Source: Cuniculiplasma sp052315415 (lineage in GTDB: Archaea; Thermoplasmatota; Thermoplasmata; Thermoplasmatales; Thermoplasmataceae). Taken from it: a stretch of DNA of 64,000 nt. Of this stretch, positions 52,599 to 61,597 are shown in pieces. The stretch is from positions 124,001-188,000 of the forward strand of contig JBLSDH010000001.1 of assembly GCA_052315415.1 (NCBI GenBank), read 5' to 3'. The first letter of the stretch is position 1. Every line of letters begins with the position of its first letter. The notes below the pieces were generated by a model that saw nothing but the letters and a program-made list of their open reading frames with translations, did no database searches and was not told where the DNA came from. The position numbers and the translations under genes were made by a program.

Positions 52599-54351
52599 AG
52601 AACTGCCTGATGAATGGGTGCATTTCCATTAGCTGTTCCCTTCCTACTGCCTCATAGAACTGTATTATTATACCGACTGCCAGAAGCAAACCTGTTCCAG
52701 ATGTCTGACCTACGGTTCCTATGAGATCTGCACCAGCCGCTAGTAGCCCCACAACTGCTCCGCTAAACACTGTAATAACAGGGATATATTTTTTAAGAAC
52801 ACGTTCCAGGACCTTTGGATCCCTTCTGAAACCTGGAATCTGCATTCCTGAAGATATTATCTGTTTTGCAACTGCTGAGGGCCCCATATTTGTGGTTTCA
52901 ATCCAGAATTTGGCAAACAGTATACTTGCTCCGATCATAAATCCCAGGAAAACTATAACATGTATGGCCTCCTGAAGGGCTGAATGATTGAACAATACTG
53001 TTGATTCATAGGCTGCTGGCTGAAAGATTGGGAAGAGCCAGTTCGCTATTCCATTTGGACTATAAAGGTACCAGGCAAGACCTCCAGTTGGTGTTGTTGA
53101 AGATATATTCGCAGCAGTGGCTGCTGTTGGTGAAAGATATGATCCCAGCAGGGGATTATGTCCAAGAAGTGGAATGCTGCTGAGCACAGGACTGTTCCAG
53201 AAAAGAAGTGTCCACATTGCAACGTTTGCCAAAAGTGCTGTTGCAAGTATCACAGGTATATTTGATGCGTACAATAATTGTAGAGGATACCTTCCTCTTG
53301 CTCCCCTTACTCTCTCATGGGCAATAGGTAGCTCAACCTTGCTACTCTGGAAGTATGCAACTATGAAGAATATTATCACAGTTCCAATAAGGGCTATAAT
53401 TGAGTTTGGAGGAGCAAATAGCAGTCTTGTAAATCCAGTACTTTCAAGGTATGAAACGGGAGCATAAAACACTGTGTAGAATATGTTTGGGATTATTCCT
53501 GCTGGTGGATTCCCCAATGAAAGAGGCAGCGAAGTATTTGTGGGCATCCAATTGAAGGCCCCTGTGAAGAGCTGCTGTGAAACACCAGCTGCTATGAAAA
53601 GTGAAATTCCAGATCCTATACCATACTTGCTAACAAGTTCGTCCATAAGGAATACGAGATAGGATCCAAAAAATAGTTGTAAAATAATAAATGTGTCTGC
53701 CAGGAAATTACCATAACCAGGGGCTGCACTGTTAAGAGCGGAAACAAAACCAGCATCCGGAACCAGATATCCAAATGCCTGTGGAATTGCCTCCACAAAT
53801 ATCATTATTATTACAAGCAGTTTCTGAACACCCTGGTATATTGCCTTATCCTCAGAATTTGTCAGATCGATGTTAAATATCTTTGCACCAGCAAACAACT
53901 GCATAACTATACTGGCAGTAACTATTGGACCGATTCCCAGATCCATTAAAGAACCTTCTGCACCTGCAAATATTGCCCTGAATGAGGCAAAAACGTCTAT
54001 TGTTTTTGATGTGTTAAGACCAAACACATATACATTGGTCAGTGCAAAATAAAGTATGACCACCAAGGCAGTCCAGAACATCTTCCATTTAAATGGAACA
54101 TGACCCTTCGCCTTTTTAACTGCCGGAAGTTTGGCAGTCAAGTTTTCCAGACCATATAGTTTTGATTTCTTTGGTCCAGCATAACTAACAACCAGATAAA
54201 TAAGCCCGAATATTGGGGCCAGCAATACAGCTGATATTATAAGAAACCCTGTTGGAAGCTTTCCAAGGTAAAAGAAAGCTGCAACAACAATGAGGTATCC
54301 TATGAATACCGGAATTGCTGTAGCCTTATTCCTCTGAATTTGCTTTGTCAT
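52585..54351 (-). CDS. secY: Protein translocase subunit SecY
   Basis: A 588-residue protein with about ten transmembrane helices forming the protein-conducting channel. The archaeal signature GIGPIVTASIVMQLFAGAKI, the plug region, KYGIGSGISLFIAAGV, the cytosolic loop PIAHERVRGARGRYPLQLLYASNIPV, and IPGFRRDP are all present. Longer than typical because of an extended extracellular loop before helix 8 (about 410-450). It overlaps uL15 by 26 bases. Confidence 0.96.
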   Translation of the reverse strand: MTKQIQRNKATAIPVFIGYLIVVAAFFYLGKLPTGFLIISAVLLAPIFGLIYLVVSYAGPKKSKLYGLENLTAKLPAVKKAKGHVPFKWKMFWTALVVILYFALTNVYVFGLNTSKTIDVFASFRAIFAGAEGSLMDLGIGPIVTASIVMQLFAGAKIFNIDLTNSEDKAIYQGVQKLLVIIMIFVEAIPQAFGYLVPDAGFVSALNSAAPGYGNFLADTFIILQLFFGSYLVFLMDELVSKYGIGSGISLFIAAGVSQQLFTGAFNWMPTNTSLPLSLGNPPAGIIPNIFYTVFYAPVSYLESTGFTRLLFAPPNSIIALIGTVIIFFIVAYFQSSKVELPIAHERVRGARGRYPLQLLYASNIPVILATALLANVAMWTLLFWNSPVLSSIPLLGHNPLLGSYLSPTAATAANISSTTPTGGLAWYLYSPNGIANWLFPIFQPAAYESTVLFNHSALQEAIHVIVFLGFMIGASILFAKFWIETTNMGPSAVAKQIISSGMQIPGFRRDPKVLERVLKKYIPVITVFSGAVVGLLAAGADLIGTVGQTSGTGLLLAVGIIIQFYEAVGREQLMEMHPFIRQFFAEG

Positions 54352-54769
54352 TTACTTCAACCGTAACTCCCATAGAGCTAAGCTTATTTATGCATCTTTC
54401 GGTTGTTTTTGGTATTATTATTTTAGACTTTATGTTGAACACTCCTGTGGATAATAACTTTGTATATCCTGCGGCTGCCAGATCTATGATTATATTTTCC
54501 CCCTCTTTTTTCACATAACCGGCAGATTCCAGTGAAGGATATGATTCAGAAAGCTCCCTCAGTGTTATAGGTATGTCTATATTTGATTTTTTGTGACTTG
54601 TGAAACCGTGTACACCAAAGTGATTTCTGTCGTATTTTAGCATCCAGACCCATCTGTGCTTTCCAAGACCAGACATGCCTGAACCTCCTCTCTTTCCTTT
54701 GCCTCTGCCCGCCTTCATACCTCTACCGTAGTGTCCGCCTCTCATTTTTTTGGTTTTAGTTCTTACCAT
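54326..54769 (-). CDS. rpl15: Large ribosomal subunit protein uL15
   Basis: About 147 residues. The Gly/Arg/Lys-rich N-terminus (KTKKMRGGHYGRGMKAGRGKG, GGSGMSGLGKHRW) and the C-terminal domain are typical. ATG 54767-54769 is preferred; the frame opens two codons earlier at TTG. Confidence 0.94.
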   Translation of the reverse strand: MVRTKTKKMRGGHYGRGMKAGRGKGKRGGSGMSGLGKHRWVWMLKYDRNHFGVHGFTSHKKSNIDIPITLRELSESYPSLESAGYVKKEGENIIIDLAAAGYTKLLSTGVFNIKSKIIIPKTTERCINKLSSMGVTVEVNDKANSEE

Positions 54770-55247
54770 ATTCAACTACCTCCGGCCCAAGCATCTTCTC
54801 AATCAGATTATTAATCTCGCTACCCCGGTAGCCAAGTGTTCCTCCCTGCTTGTATGGTTTTCTTATATATTCGTAACCGCCTACTGGAGGATGCAATCTT
54901 ATCACAGGAACAATATTAGGAATATCTCTAAACTTTATTTTTCCTTCAATTATTGCCTCTGCAAGAGACTTAAAATCAGAAAAACCTGTGCTTTCCTTTA
55001 TTATTCCCTCATTCAAGGGCTTTCTTCCCTTCATCTGAGCCCTGTGCTCAAGTACTTTTTCAAGTGTTTCTCTGGATATTTCACCCCAGGTTATGTAGTC
55101 CTTTGCCTGCTGAAGCATACCATTTACCTGTGGGGACTCATTCATAAGAACCATGTGATTTATCCTGTGAGTGCCCAAAAGCTCAAGGGTTTTTTCTGCC
55201 TTTTCCCTAATTCCGGTTCTTCCTCTTACTCTAATTACTGCCAACAT
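54756..55247 (-). CDS. rpl30: Large ribosomal subunit protein uL30
   Basis: About 163 residues, the long archaeal/eukaryotic form. The N-terminus MLAVIRVRGRTGI is family-typical, so I use ATG 55245-55247 rather than the GTG three codons earlier. KDYITWGEISRETLEKVLEHRA and RLHPPVGGYEYIRKPYKQGG match archaeal uL30. Confidence 0.94.
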   Translation of the reverse strand: MLAVIRVRGRTGIREKAEKTLELLGTHRINHMVLMNESPQVNGMLQQAKDYITWGEISRETLEKVLEHRAQMKGRKPLNEGIIKESTGFSDFKSLAEAIIEGKIKFRDIPNIVPVIRLHPPVGGYEYIRKPYKQGGTLGYRGSEINNLIEKMLGPEVVEYGKN

Positions 55248-55896
55248 TTGTAACACTTCCCTGATATATAGGTGTACTTAACTTGATTGCAGGATTCATT
55301 CTTATTTCAGCTGTTTTCACAAGTGCATTGAAGGTTGCCTGTGCATAATTAACAGTTGTTTTTGTATGACCTCTTGCAAAACCCCAGGCATCCTCTATAC
55401 CTGCCATTTTCAGTATAATCTTTGCTATATCTCCTGTGGCTCTGCCTACTCCCTGCGGAGCAGGTTTCAGTTGCACAGTTACGGACCCAGATCTTCCTGT
55501 AACAAGAAATGGAAGGGTATGTGCCCTGCCGCAACCACATTCCCATGATCCGCAACCCCTTCTTATCTCTATTATGTTGAGTTTTGCATTGTTCACTGCC
55601 TTTCTTATTGCTGGAGCTGCTTCTTTGGCCTTTCCCCTGCCAAGACCAACATAGCCATTCTCGTTTCCAACAACAGCTGTGATGGAATAATTCATCCTTC
55701 TGCCGGAGTCGGTCATTCTCTGTGCTCTTTCTATGTAAATAATCTGATCCTTAATGTCAGGTAACAGATAATCAACTATCTGATATTCTCTCAGAGGCAG
55801 CTTTGTAGCAAGTGCCTCTCCAATTGTTTTGATTTCACCTGATGCAACCTTCTTTCCAAGCAAGGTCTTTGGTATCCAGTTAATTTCATCTGCCAT
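55231..55896 (-). CDS. rps5: Small ribosomal subunit protein uS5
   Basis: A 221-residue protein with the double-stranded-RNA-binding-like domain (SITAVVGNENGYVGLGRGKAKEAAPAIRKA) and the GCGSWECGC...HTLPF archaeal segment. Sited between uL18 and uL30 in spc order. Confidence 0.95.
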   Translation of the reverse strand: MADEINWIPKTLLGKKVASGEIKTIGEALATKLPLREYQIVDYLLPDIKDQIIYIERAQRMTDSGRRMNYSITAVVGNENGYVGLGRGKAKEAAPAIRKAVNNAKLNIIEIRRGCGSWECGCGRAHTLPFLVTGRSGSVTVQLKPAPQGVGRATGDIAKIILKMAGIEDAWGFARGHTKTTVNYAQATFNALVKTAEIRMNPAIKLSTPIYQGSVTNVGSN

Positions 55897-55897
55897 T

Positions 55898-56383
55898 TTA
55901 CTTCACCTTCTCATCTATTTTCTTAATCATTTCCTTAATATTTATGCTGGATTTTAGATGCTTACCATCAAGCCTTTCCTTATCCTGGAATATATCTTCG
56001 TCAACGTTCAGAAGGAGGCCAGCATCAACCGCACCTTTCATAGCTGCAGCCAGTCTTCCACCCCTTACCAAGCTCTGCCTGCCTATATCCACAATGGATT
56101 CTTCCACACCCTTTGATAGAAGTAATTTTCCACACAGGTATCCGGCAAGATAATAAGCCTGGGTGTTGTTTGTTTTTTTTCCAGTGATCTTTGAAAGTGA
56201 AGTTGAATTCACTGTTGTAAGCACCATGTCCCCATCAACACCATAATCCACACCCTGAATAATGAAGCCTTTTTTTGTCTCTCTTATGACAAGCCTGGTC
56301 ATTTCACTTTTTAGAAGATCAAGACGTTTTCTATAGTCTGTGATTCCCTCTGCCTTTCTTCTCAGCAACTTAGGAGTCTTCAT
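55898..56383 (-). CDS. rpl18: Large ribosomal subunit protein uL18
   Basis: A 161-residue 5S rRNA-binding protein. The YRKRLDLLKS opening, RLVIRETKKGFIIQ and AAMKGAVDAGL segments fit archaeal uL18. Start overlaps the eL19 stop by four bases. Confidence 0.94.
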   Translation of the reverse strand: MKTPKLLRRKAEGITDYRKRLDLLKSEMTRLVIRETKKGFIIQGVDYGVDGDMVLTTVNSTSLSKITGKKTNNTQAYYLAGYLCGKLLLSKGVEESIVDIGRQSLVRGGRLAAAMKGAVDAGLLLNVDEDIFQDKERLDGKHLKSSINIKEMIKKIDEKVK

Positions 56384-56838
56384 TTAACATCAGCCTCCAT
56401 CAGATTGTTCTGAATAAGCTGGGTTCTAAGCTGTGATCTTGATTTGATATTTCCGCTCTTTATTATTCTGTAATATTTCCTATATGTTTCCCCTGTTATC
56501 TTTCCGCTCTCTTTCAGCAATCTAAGCTCATCTCTCAAAGCCCTTATTGTCTTGATCCATCTTGATTTTCTCGGAAACCTGGCGTATTTTGTTCCTCTAA
56601 TGGATCCGGGCCCTCTTCTTCTACCCTTTTTTATCTGCTTGAGCCTCTGTCTGTATCTTCCTTTCGAGTTCCCCTTTTTTGGCTTAATTTGAATTACATG
56701 TGTGTCTATTAGCTGCCTCACGTCTTCTCTTGTAGCAGCCTCAGTAACGGAATTTAAACTGTTTGTGTCTATCCAAACCCTTGTGACTCCTGCTTTGAAT
56801 TCATCTGCTGCTATTCTTTTTGCAGTATCTATTCTCAT
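56380..56838 (-). CDS. rpl19e: Large ribosomal subunit protein eL19
   Basis: A 152-residue basic protein: KRIAADEFKAGVTRVW opening, VRQLIDTHVIQIKPKKGNS and KKGRRRGPGSIRGTKYARFP are characteristic. Four-base overlaps with both neighbours. Confidence 0.94.
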   Translation of the reverse strand: MRIDTAKRIAADEFKAGVTRVWIDTNSLNSVTEAATREDVRQLIDTHVIQIKPKKGNSKGRYRQRLKQIKKGRRRGPGSIRGTKYARFPRKSRWIKTIRALRDELRLLKESGKITGETYRKYYRIIKSGNIKSRSQLRTQLIQNNLMEADVK

Positions 56839-57245
56839 TTTGTAGCACCTCTATTAAGTACTCTTACCCCAATCTCATCAGCCTTCTTTATTATCTCTTC
56901 CCTTTTTTTCTTTCCCACTTTGGATGATATTCTGGCGGCTTCTTTTTCACGATTTAACTTTTCAATGTCCGATGGATTGAAAACAAGAACCTCCTTGAAA
57001 CCGGATGGGTGAAGATATCTAACCTTTGATGGCCCCCTGTATCCTGCATCCACCACAGGCGGCCTCCTTGAAAGATGTTCTCTCATCTTTGAATGCTTAC
57101 CACGGGGTTTTCTCCATTCCTCCCCAAACTTATCGTAACGAAACCACTCCTGTCTTCTGAATTCAACTCTTTTTCTTGCAAGTTCCAGTTTATATTTCAG
57201 AAGCCTCTTTTCCTCCCTGCTAAGTACAGGTTTTAAATTATTCAT
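56835..57245 (-). CDS. rpl32e: Large ribosomal subunit protein eL32
   Basis: A 136-residue protein with RRQEWFRYDKFGEEWRKPRGKHSKMR and PSKVRYLHPSGFKEVLV, both diagnostic for eL32. Normal position between uL6 and eL19. Confidence 0.94.
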   Translation of the reverse strand: MNNLKPVLSREEKRLLKYKLELARKRVEFRRQEWFRYDKFGEEWRKPRGKHSKMREHLSRRPPVVDAGYRGPSKVRYLHPSGFKEVLVFNPSDIEKLNREKEAARISSKVGKKKREEIIKKADEIGVRVLNRGATK

Positions 57246-57787
57246 TGTTCTGCCTCCTCATCAATTGGAAAAATGCCATCCTGAAAAACCCTAAGATCGA
57301 AGCCTTTGATTTTTGTTGCCCTTTCAATATTGGCAGATGTTTCCCCAATTTCTCTTTTATCTATACCGGTTATTGTAACCCTATCCCCTTTGATGCTTAC
57401 CTTGGTGGATTTCCCCACTATTTTAGCCATTCTTGGACTCCTTTCACCAAGGAAGTTCTCAACAACAAAGGTGTTTGACTTAACAGAAACCCTGATTGGG
57501 AAGTGAGTATAATCAACCTTCATAACCTTTGAGAAACCCTTCTGTACCCCATCAATCATATTTTTGATTTCTGCTCTCCATGTTCCACATATCCCAAGTG
57601 TGTACTTGTTATTCTTTGATCTCTCTATTGATATCTTTCCATCCTCAAGATTAACCCTTACATAATTATCAAGAAAGAGTCTGCTTACCTCTCCCATCTT
57701 TCCCTTACATATGAGAGTTGCTCCCTCCTTCCTAAATGATATGCCAGATGGAATTGAAATGCTTTCTACCTTTTCCCATTTGATCAT
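57242..57787 (-). CDS. rpl6: Large ribosomal subunit protein uL6
   Basis: A 181-residue protein made of two similar domains. VYP-type sequence near the middle (YTHFPIRVSVKSNTFVVENFLGERSPR) and IKGFDLRVFQDGIFPIDE at the end identify it. Confidence 0.94.
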   Translation of the reverse strand: MIKWEKVESISIPSGISFRKEGATLICKGKMGEVSRLFLDNYVRVNLEDGKISIERSKNNKYTLGICGTWRAEIKNMIDGVQKGFSKVMKVDYTHFPIRVSVKSNTFVVENFLGERSPRMAKIVGKSTKVSIKGDRVTITGIDKREIGETSANIERATKIKGFDLRVFQDGIFPIDEEAEQ

Positions 57788-57797
57788 AAATCACACC

Positions 57798-58187
57798 TCA
57801 ATATACATACGCCAGAAGCTTTCCTCCAAGCCCCTGCTTTCTTGCCTCAACGTGGCTCATTACCCCTTTTGTTGTTGTTATAATCAGTATACCAAAATCC
57901 TGAGCTGGTAGAAATCTGGATTCGAACTTATCCATATTGACCTTTCTCACTGAATACCTTGGTTTTATAACACCGCAGTTGTTTATTGTGTTACTTAGAT
58001 TAATTAGAAAACTTCCGCCACGCTCATCATCAATAACCTCAAAGCTCTTTATGTAGTTATAATCCTGCATAACCTTCAGGACCTTTCCTATTAACCTTGA
58101 GGCTGGCTTTACCATAACCTCTCTCTTACCTATACTTGAAGCGTTCTTAATTGTATTTATCACATCGTTCAAAGGATCATGTCTCAT
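57798..58187 (-). CDS. rps8: Small ribosomal subunit protein uS8
   Basis: A 129-residue protein with DPLNDVINTIKNAS at the start, VKPASRLIGKVLKVMQDYNY, and the C-terminal FGILIITTTKGVMSHVEARK block. Confidence 0.95.
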   Translation of the reverse strand: MRHDPLNDVINTIKNASSIGKREVMVKPASRLIGKVLKVMQDYNYIKSFEVIDDERGGSFLINLSNTINNCGVIKPRYSVRKVNMDKFESRFLPAQDFGILIITTTKGVMSHVEARKQGLGGKLLAYVY

Positions 58188-58196
58188 AATCTCACC

Positions 58197-58358
58197 TTAA
58201 CTGAATTTCTTAAATCCTATTGCAGGAGCAGTCTCTCTGAAACACTGACGGCACATTCTAATCCCGTATCTCCTAACAATGCCCCTCTTTCTTCCACACC
58301 TTATGCACCCTTCAGTTCTTCCGTATTTTTTCTTAGGTCTCAATATAATATTTGTCAT
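58197..58358 (-). CDS. rps14: Small ribosomal subunit protein uS14 (zinc-binding)
   Basis: A 53-residue protein, short enough to be missed by length filters. The zinc ribbon CIRCGRKRGIVRRYGIRMCRQCFRE (four cysteines) and the FKKFS end are diagnostic. Start ATG 58356-58358 overlaps the uL5 stop by four bases. Confidence 0.94.
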   Translation of the reverse strand: MTNIILRPKKKYGRTEGCIRCGRKRGIVRRYGIRMCRQCFRETAPAIGFKKFS

Positions 58359-58882
58359 TCCTCAATCACCTGCACCTTGAAATTATTCCTTAAAAATTCC
58401 TCAGTCTCTTCTCTTGATATTAATTCTCTCTTAGGCAGGGCCTGTGTCCTTATTTTCCTTCTTTTAATTCTGTATCCACCCCTTCTTTTCAGAACTATTG
58501 CAATATCCATGCCAAATATTCCTATCTCAGGATCGTATTTTATGCCCTCAAAATCAGTGTAATCAGATATACCAAAATACGCATTTCCCTGTTTATCTAT
58601 TGAATATTCCGGAAATTTGTAATCCTTTGCGAAAAATGCCTTATGGAGAAATTCCTCTGCCCTTTTACCTCTCAGCGTTACCTTAACTCCTATGTTGAGT
58701 CCCTTTCTTACATTGAACTCCCTGACCGTTCTCTTTGCATATGTGAACACGGGTTTCTGACCTGTCAGCATTTCTACAACAGTCATGGCCTTGTTTATTC
58801 TTTCACCTGCCTGACCCACTCCTATATTTACCACGACCTTGTCTATCACAATGTCTCTCATTTTATTTGCCTTTGTATCCAT
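58355..58882 (-). CDS. rpl5: Large ribosomal subunit protein uL5
   Basis: A 175-residue 5S rRNA-binding protein. VVVNIGVGQAGERINKA, LTGQKPVFTYAKRTVREFN and GFGISDYTDF-like sequence (YFGISDYTDFEGI) are family landmarks. Confidence 0.95.
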   Translation of the reverse strand: MDTKANKMRDIVIDKVVVNIGVGQAGERINKAMTVVEMLTGQKPVFTYAKRTVREFNVRKGLNIGVKVTLRGKRAEEFLHKAFFAKDYKFPEYSIDKQGNAYFGISDYTDFEGIKYDPEIGIFGMDIAIVLKRRGGYRIKRRKIRTQALPKRELISREETEEFLRNNFKVQVIEE

Positions 58883-59580
58883 CAGTTATCACCACCGGTG
58901 CCAAATTTAAATGTACCCACGGGAAAAACGTATTCCTGAAGGGTTCCAAAGCCTTCCTCCGTTTTTACCAGGTTTGATGATGATGATTTACTAACTTCTA
59001 TTGATTTGACCACAGCAAAAGTACCTATATGGCTTCCACCGATTAGAAATACTCTTGAACCCTGCTGAAGTTTAATATGCCCCTCTATTTTCTTTGTTTC
59101 AAAATTGTATACAACACTATCACCTGGTTTCACTTTTTCAGTGTCAGAAATCAAATTGGTTCCATCGTTGAAAACAATCATATGTTTTCCATTTTTTACT
59201 GTTATTATATTTTTAACCCTTTTTATCTTTATTTTTGAGTTTTCCTTTGACTCCTCCACAGGTACAAGTCTTCCAAGTTTATCGTACATAATTCTGAAAT
59301 GGAGATTTAGGTCTTCAATGCTCACAACATCCATTAGTCCAGTACCATATCTTCTGTCCTTTACCTTTTTACCGTTTACCTTAACCTTTCCCGCCACAAG
59401 GGCTCTGGTTATTTCCCTTTCCCTGTCACCTAATTGTATATAATCTCTTAGAAGGTGTAAAAGAGGGAGGCTCTCCGTTCTCCTGTACTGCCCAGGTCTT
59501 GAGGACACACCCCAGAAGTACTCTTTTCTCCTTATCTTAATTGACCTTGGTATCATCTGTCTTTTTGTTTTAACTATCAT
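58882..59580 (-). CDS. rps4e: Small ribosomal subunit protein eS4
   Basis: A 232-residue protein with an S4 RNA-binding segment (SLPLLHLLRDYIQLGDREREITRALVAGKVKVNGKKV) followed by the KOW-like C-terminal part (GGSHIGTFAVVKSIEV). The YFWGVSSRPGQYRRTES block is diagnostic. Confidence 0.95.
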   Translation of the reverse strand: MIVKTKRQMIPRSIKIRRKEYFWGVSSRPGQYRRTESLPLLHLLRDYIQLGDREREITRALVAGKVKVNGKKVKDRRYGTGLMDVVSIEDLNLHFRIMYDKLGRLVPVEESKENSKIKIKRVKNIITVKNGKHMIVFNDGTNLISDTEKVKPGDSVVYNFETKKIEGHIKLQQGSRVFLIGGSHIGTFAVVKSIEVSKSSSSNLVKTEEGFGTLQEYVFPVGTFKFGTGGDN

Positions 59581-60080
59581 TACAATTCCTCCTCTTTGTT
59601 CTCATCTTCATTTTCTTTAACTTCTTCCTCCATCTCTTCTGTCTCTTCATTGTTGTTTTCAGAAGATGCCTCCTGATTGTTTTCTGCCTCACTTAAAACT
59701 GTTTCCTTTGTCTCTTCTTTTTGAGGCTCCTCAGCCGCAGCGTATTCCTTTATTTCATCCATTGATATGGAGGCATTTCTCATCTGGGCAAGCTGGGCAA
59801 ATTTCTGTGACCTTTCCTCTGAATCAAGATCAAGTTTGGTAATTGTTACTTTTTCAGCTTTTATGAAATATGATTTCTCCTTTCCATCAGCCTTTGCAAT
59901 ATTTATTCCCTCTATTGCAACCATGCCATGCCTGTGATCCACTTCCACTACCTTACCGCCTTCCCCCTTACGATTCCCCTTTTCAACTATAACAATGTCA
60001 CCCTTTGCTATGGGGAAACGCCTGATCCTGAATTTATTCCTTAAATCTCTGCTCAGAGAAACCTTAACCTTATTGTACAT
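59580..60080 (-). CDS. rpl24: Large ribosomal subunit protein uL24 with acidic C-terminal tail
   Basis: A 166-residue protein. Residues 1-100 are normal archaeal uL24, with the KOW motif IAKGDIVIVEKGNRKGEGGKVVEVD. From about residue 115 to the end there is a low-complexity tail composed almost entirely of Glu, Asn, Gln, Ser, Lys and Asp. The usual archaeal protein stops near 120, so the tail is an addition; its strongly acidic nature is odd for an rRNA-binding protein. Confidence 0.92.
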   Translation of the reverse strand: MYNKVKVSLSRDLRNKFRIRRFPIAKGDIVIVEKGNRKGEGGKVVEVDHRHGMVAIEGINIAKADGKEKSYFIKAEKVTITKLDLDSEERSQKFAQLAQMRNASISMDEIKEYAAAEEPQKEETKETVLSEAENNQEASSENNNEETEEMEEEVKENEDENKEEEL

Positions 60081-60090
60081 TTTTTCACCT

Positions 60091-60489
60091 TTATACTATA
60101 GTTGATGCTATGGCAGCAATCCTGGGCCATCTCTCTGCAGCCTCTCTGGCCACAGGGCCCTTTATTTCTGAACCCCTTACCTCTCCATCAGGAGTAACCA
60201 GCACTGCTGAGTTCTCCTCAAAGCTTATTATTGTACCGTCCGCCCTTCTGTATGGTCTCTTCTGTCTAACAACAACTGCATAAACAACCTTAGCCCTCAT
60301 ATCCGGAGTTCCCTTTTTAACACTGGCAACAAACATGTCTCCAACACCTGCCGCCGGTATTCTGCTTGCAACTCCATGGTATGCCTTCACCTCTATGAGG
60401 CTGATTATCTTGGCACCACTGTTATCAGCCACCTGAATTCTTGCTCCCAATGGCAATCCTCTGCTCTGTCTGCCCGCAATACCTCTCAA
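60091..60489 (-). CDS. rpl14: Large ribosomal subunit protein uL14
   Basis: A 132-residue protein: GARIQVADNSGAKIISLIEV, GDMFVASVKKGTPDMR and FEENSAVLVTPDGEVRGSEIKGPVAREAAERWPRIA fit uL14. One base separates it from the uS17 stop. Confidence 0.95.
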   Translation of the reverse strand: MRGIAGRQSRGLPLGARIQVADNSGAKIISLIEVKAYHGVASRIPAAGVGDMFVASVKKGTPDMRAKVVYAVVVRQKRPYRRADGTIISFEENSAVLVTPDGEVRGSEIKGPVAREAAERWPRIAAIASTIV

Positions 60490-60813
60490 CTATCTCACCT
60501 TCCCTACTATTACATGTGAAATGGTCTTGGAAAGTTTCCTGCATTCAGCTATCACAACAGTATCACCTGGTGAAACATCAATGCAAGAAGGTAGATGCAC
60601 ATGATATCTTGATCTTCTCTTGACGTACCTCTCGAATTTCGAATCCTTCTTTTTGAATGTTCTTTCTACAACTGCACTGCCCTTCATTGCCGTTGAAACC
60701 ACAACAGCTCTCACCACTTCTCCCCTTACACCCAGGGTTGAATGAAATGGACATTTTTTGTCGTTGCATTCTCTCTCTGGAATTTCAATATCCAATCCTA
60801 TATTTCTTGCCAT
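60490..60813 (-). CDS. rps17: Small ribosomal subunit protein uS17
   Basis: A 107-residue OB-fold protein with DKKCPFHSTLGVRGEVVRAVVVS (archaeal N-terminal extension), YVKRRSRYHVHLPSC and DVSPGDTVVIAECRKLSKTI. Confidence 0.95.
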   Translation of the reverse strand: MARNIGLDIEIPERECNDKKCPFHSTLGVRGEVVRAVVVSTAMKGSAVVERTFKKKDSKFERYVKRRSRYHVHLPSCIDVSPGDTVVIAECRKLSKTISHVIVGKVR

Positions 60814-60816
60814 AAT

Positions 60817-61092
60817 TTATCTCCCCATAACCTGTTTTTTAATCCTTCTGTATGACTTTAACCTCTCTTCTGGTCTGTAACAAATATATCGACCATCAAC
60901 AATTCTGGATGATTCTTCCAACCTGAACGCAATTATATTTTTTGGAATCATCAGGGTTCTCTCTCCTGTATTCAGATATAACATGTTTTTTGTTTCCCAT
61001 GTTATTGTGCCTTTTACGCCCAGTAATGATGGATTTTTTGAAGAAGTGACCTCCATATACTTCCCCAGATATTCACCACAAAACTCATCCAT
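60817..61092 (-). CDS. rnp1: RNase P protein component 1 (Rpp29/Pop4)
   Basis: A 91-residue Sm-like barrel protein of archaeal RNase P. EYLGKYMEVTSSKNPSLLGVKGTITWETKNMLYL and the MIPKN motif identify it. It sits between eIF1 and uS17, the conserved archaeal position, and matches Rpr2 encoded at 21.7 kb. Confidence 0.92.
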   Translation of the reverse strand: MDEFCGEYLGKYMEVTSSKNPSLLGVKGTITWETKNMLYLNTGERTLMIPKNIIAFRLEESSRIVDGRYICYRPEERLKSYRRIKKQVMGR

Positions 61093-61394
61093 TACTGAAT
61101 CACCTCAGACTTGAACCCCATTTCGTCAAGGAATTTTTTCACAGTGTCTCTGTGATCACCCTGAAGCTCGATGATCTTTCCCTCCTTTACAGTACCTCCG
61201 GAAGCAACCTTTTTTTTCAGGGACTTTGCAATATCATCAAGGTTTTCCATTTTAGGATCTATGCCTTCAATTATGGTTACATTCTTTCCATACCTTCTCT
61301 TATCAACATAAATCTTGATTACCTGCGTATCCCTTGTCAATCCATCCCAAGGTTGCAGTTCTTTTGGTAATCCTGTAAAGTTCTTATCCTTCAT
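61092..61394 (-). CDS. sui1: Translation initiation factor aIF1 (SUI1)
   Basis: A 100-residue SUI1-fold protein acting in start-codon selection. KIYVDKRRYGKNVTIIEGID, KKKVASGGTVKEGKIIELQGDH and the LDEMGFK end are typical. It overlaps neighbours by one to four bases. Confidence 0.93.
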   Translation of the reverse strand: MKDKNFTGLPKELQPWDGLTRDTQVIKIYVDKRRYGKNVTIIEGIDPKMENLDDIAKSLKKKVASGGTVKEGKIIELQGDHRDTVKKFLDEMGFKSEVIQ

Positions 61395-61597
61395 TTTTTT
61401 ATTTCCTCCATATGTGTTATTGTTAAGATTCTTGCAATCTGCCTTCTCAGGGATCTCATAAGCCCTGGATTTAATGGTGCACCACCCATTGCAACACTGG
61501 CCCTCTGTCTTAGAAGGGATTCATAAAGATCCTTCAGCTTTTCCTCCCTCTCTGTTTTAGACATTTCTCTGATCTTCTTTGCTGTAAGCTCAGGCAT
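61391..61597 (-). CDS. rpl29: Large ribosomal subunit protein uL29
   Basis: A 68-residue helical-hairpin protein: IREMSKTEREEKLKDLYESLLRQRAS and RRQIARILTI are the family signature. It overlaps uS3 by eight bases. Confidence 0.94.
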   Translation of the reverse strand: MPELTAKKIREMSKTEREEKLKDLYESLLRQRASVAMGGAPLNPGLMRSLRRQIARILTITHMEEIKK

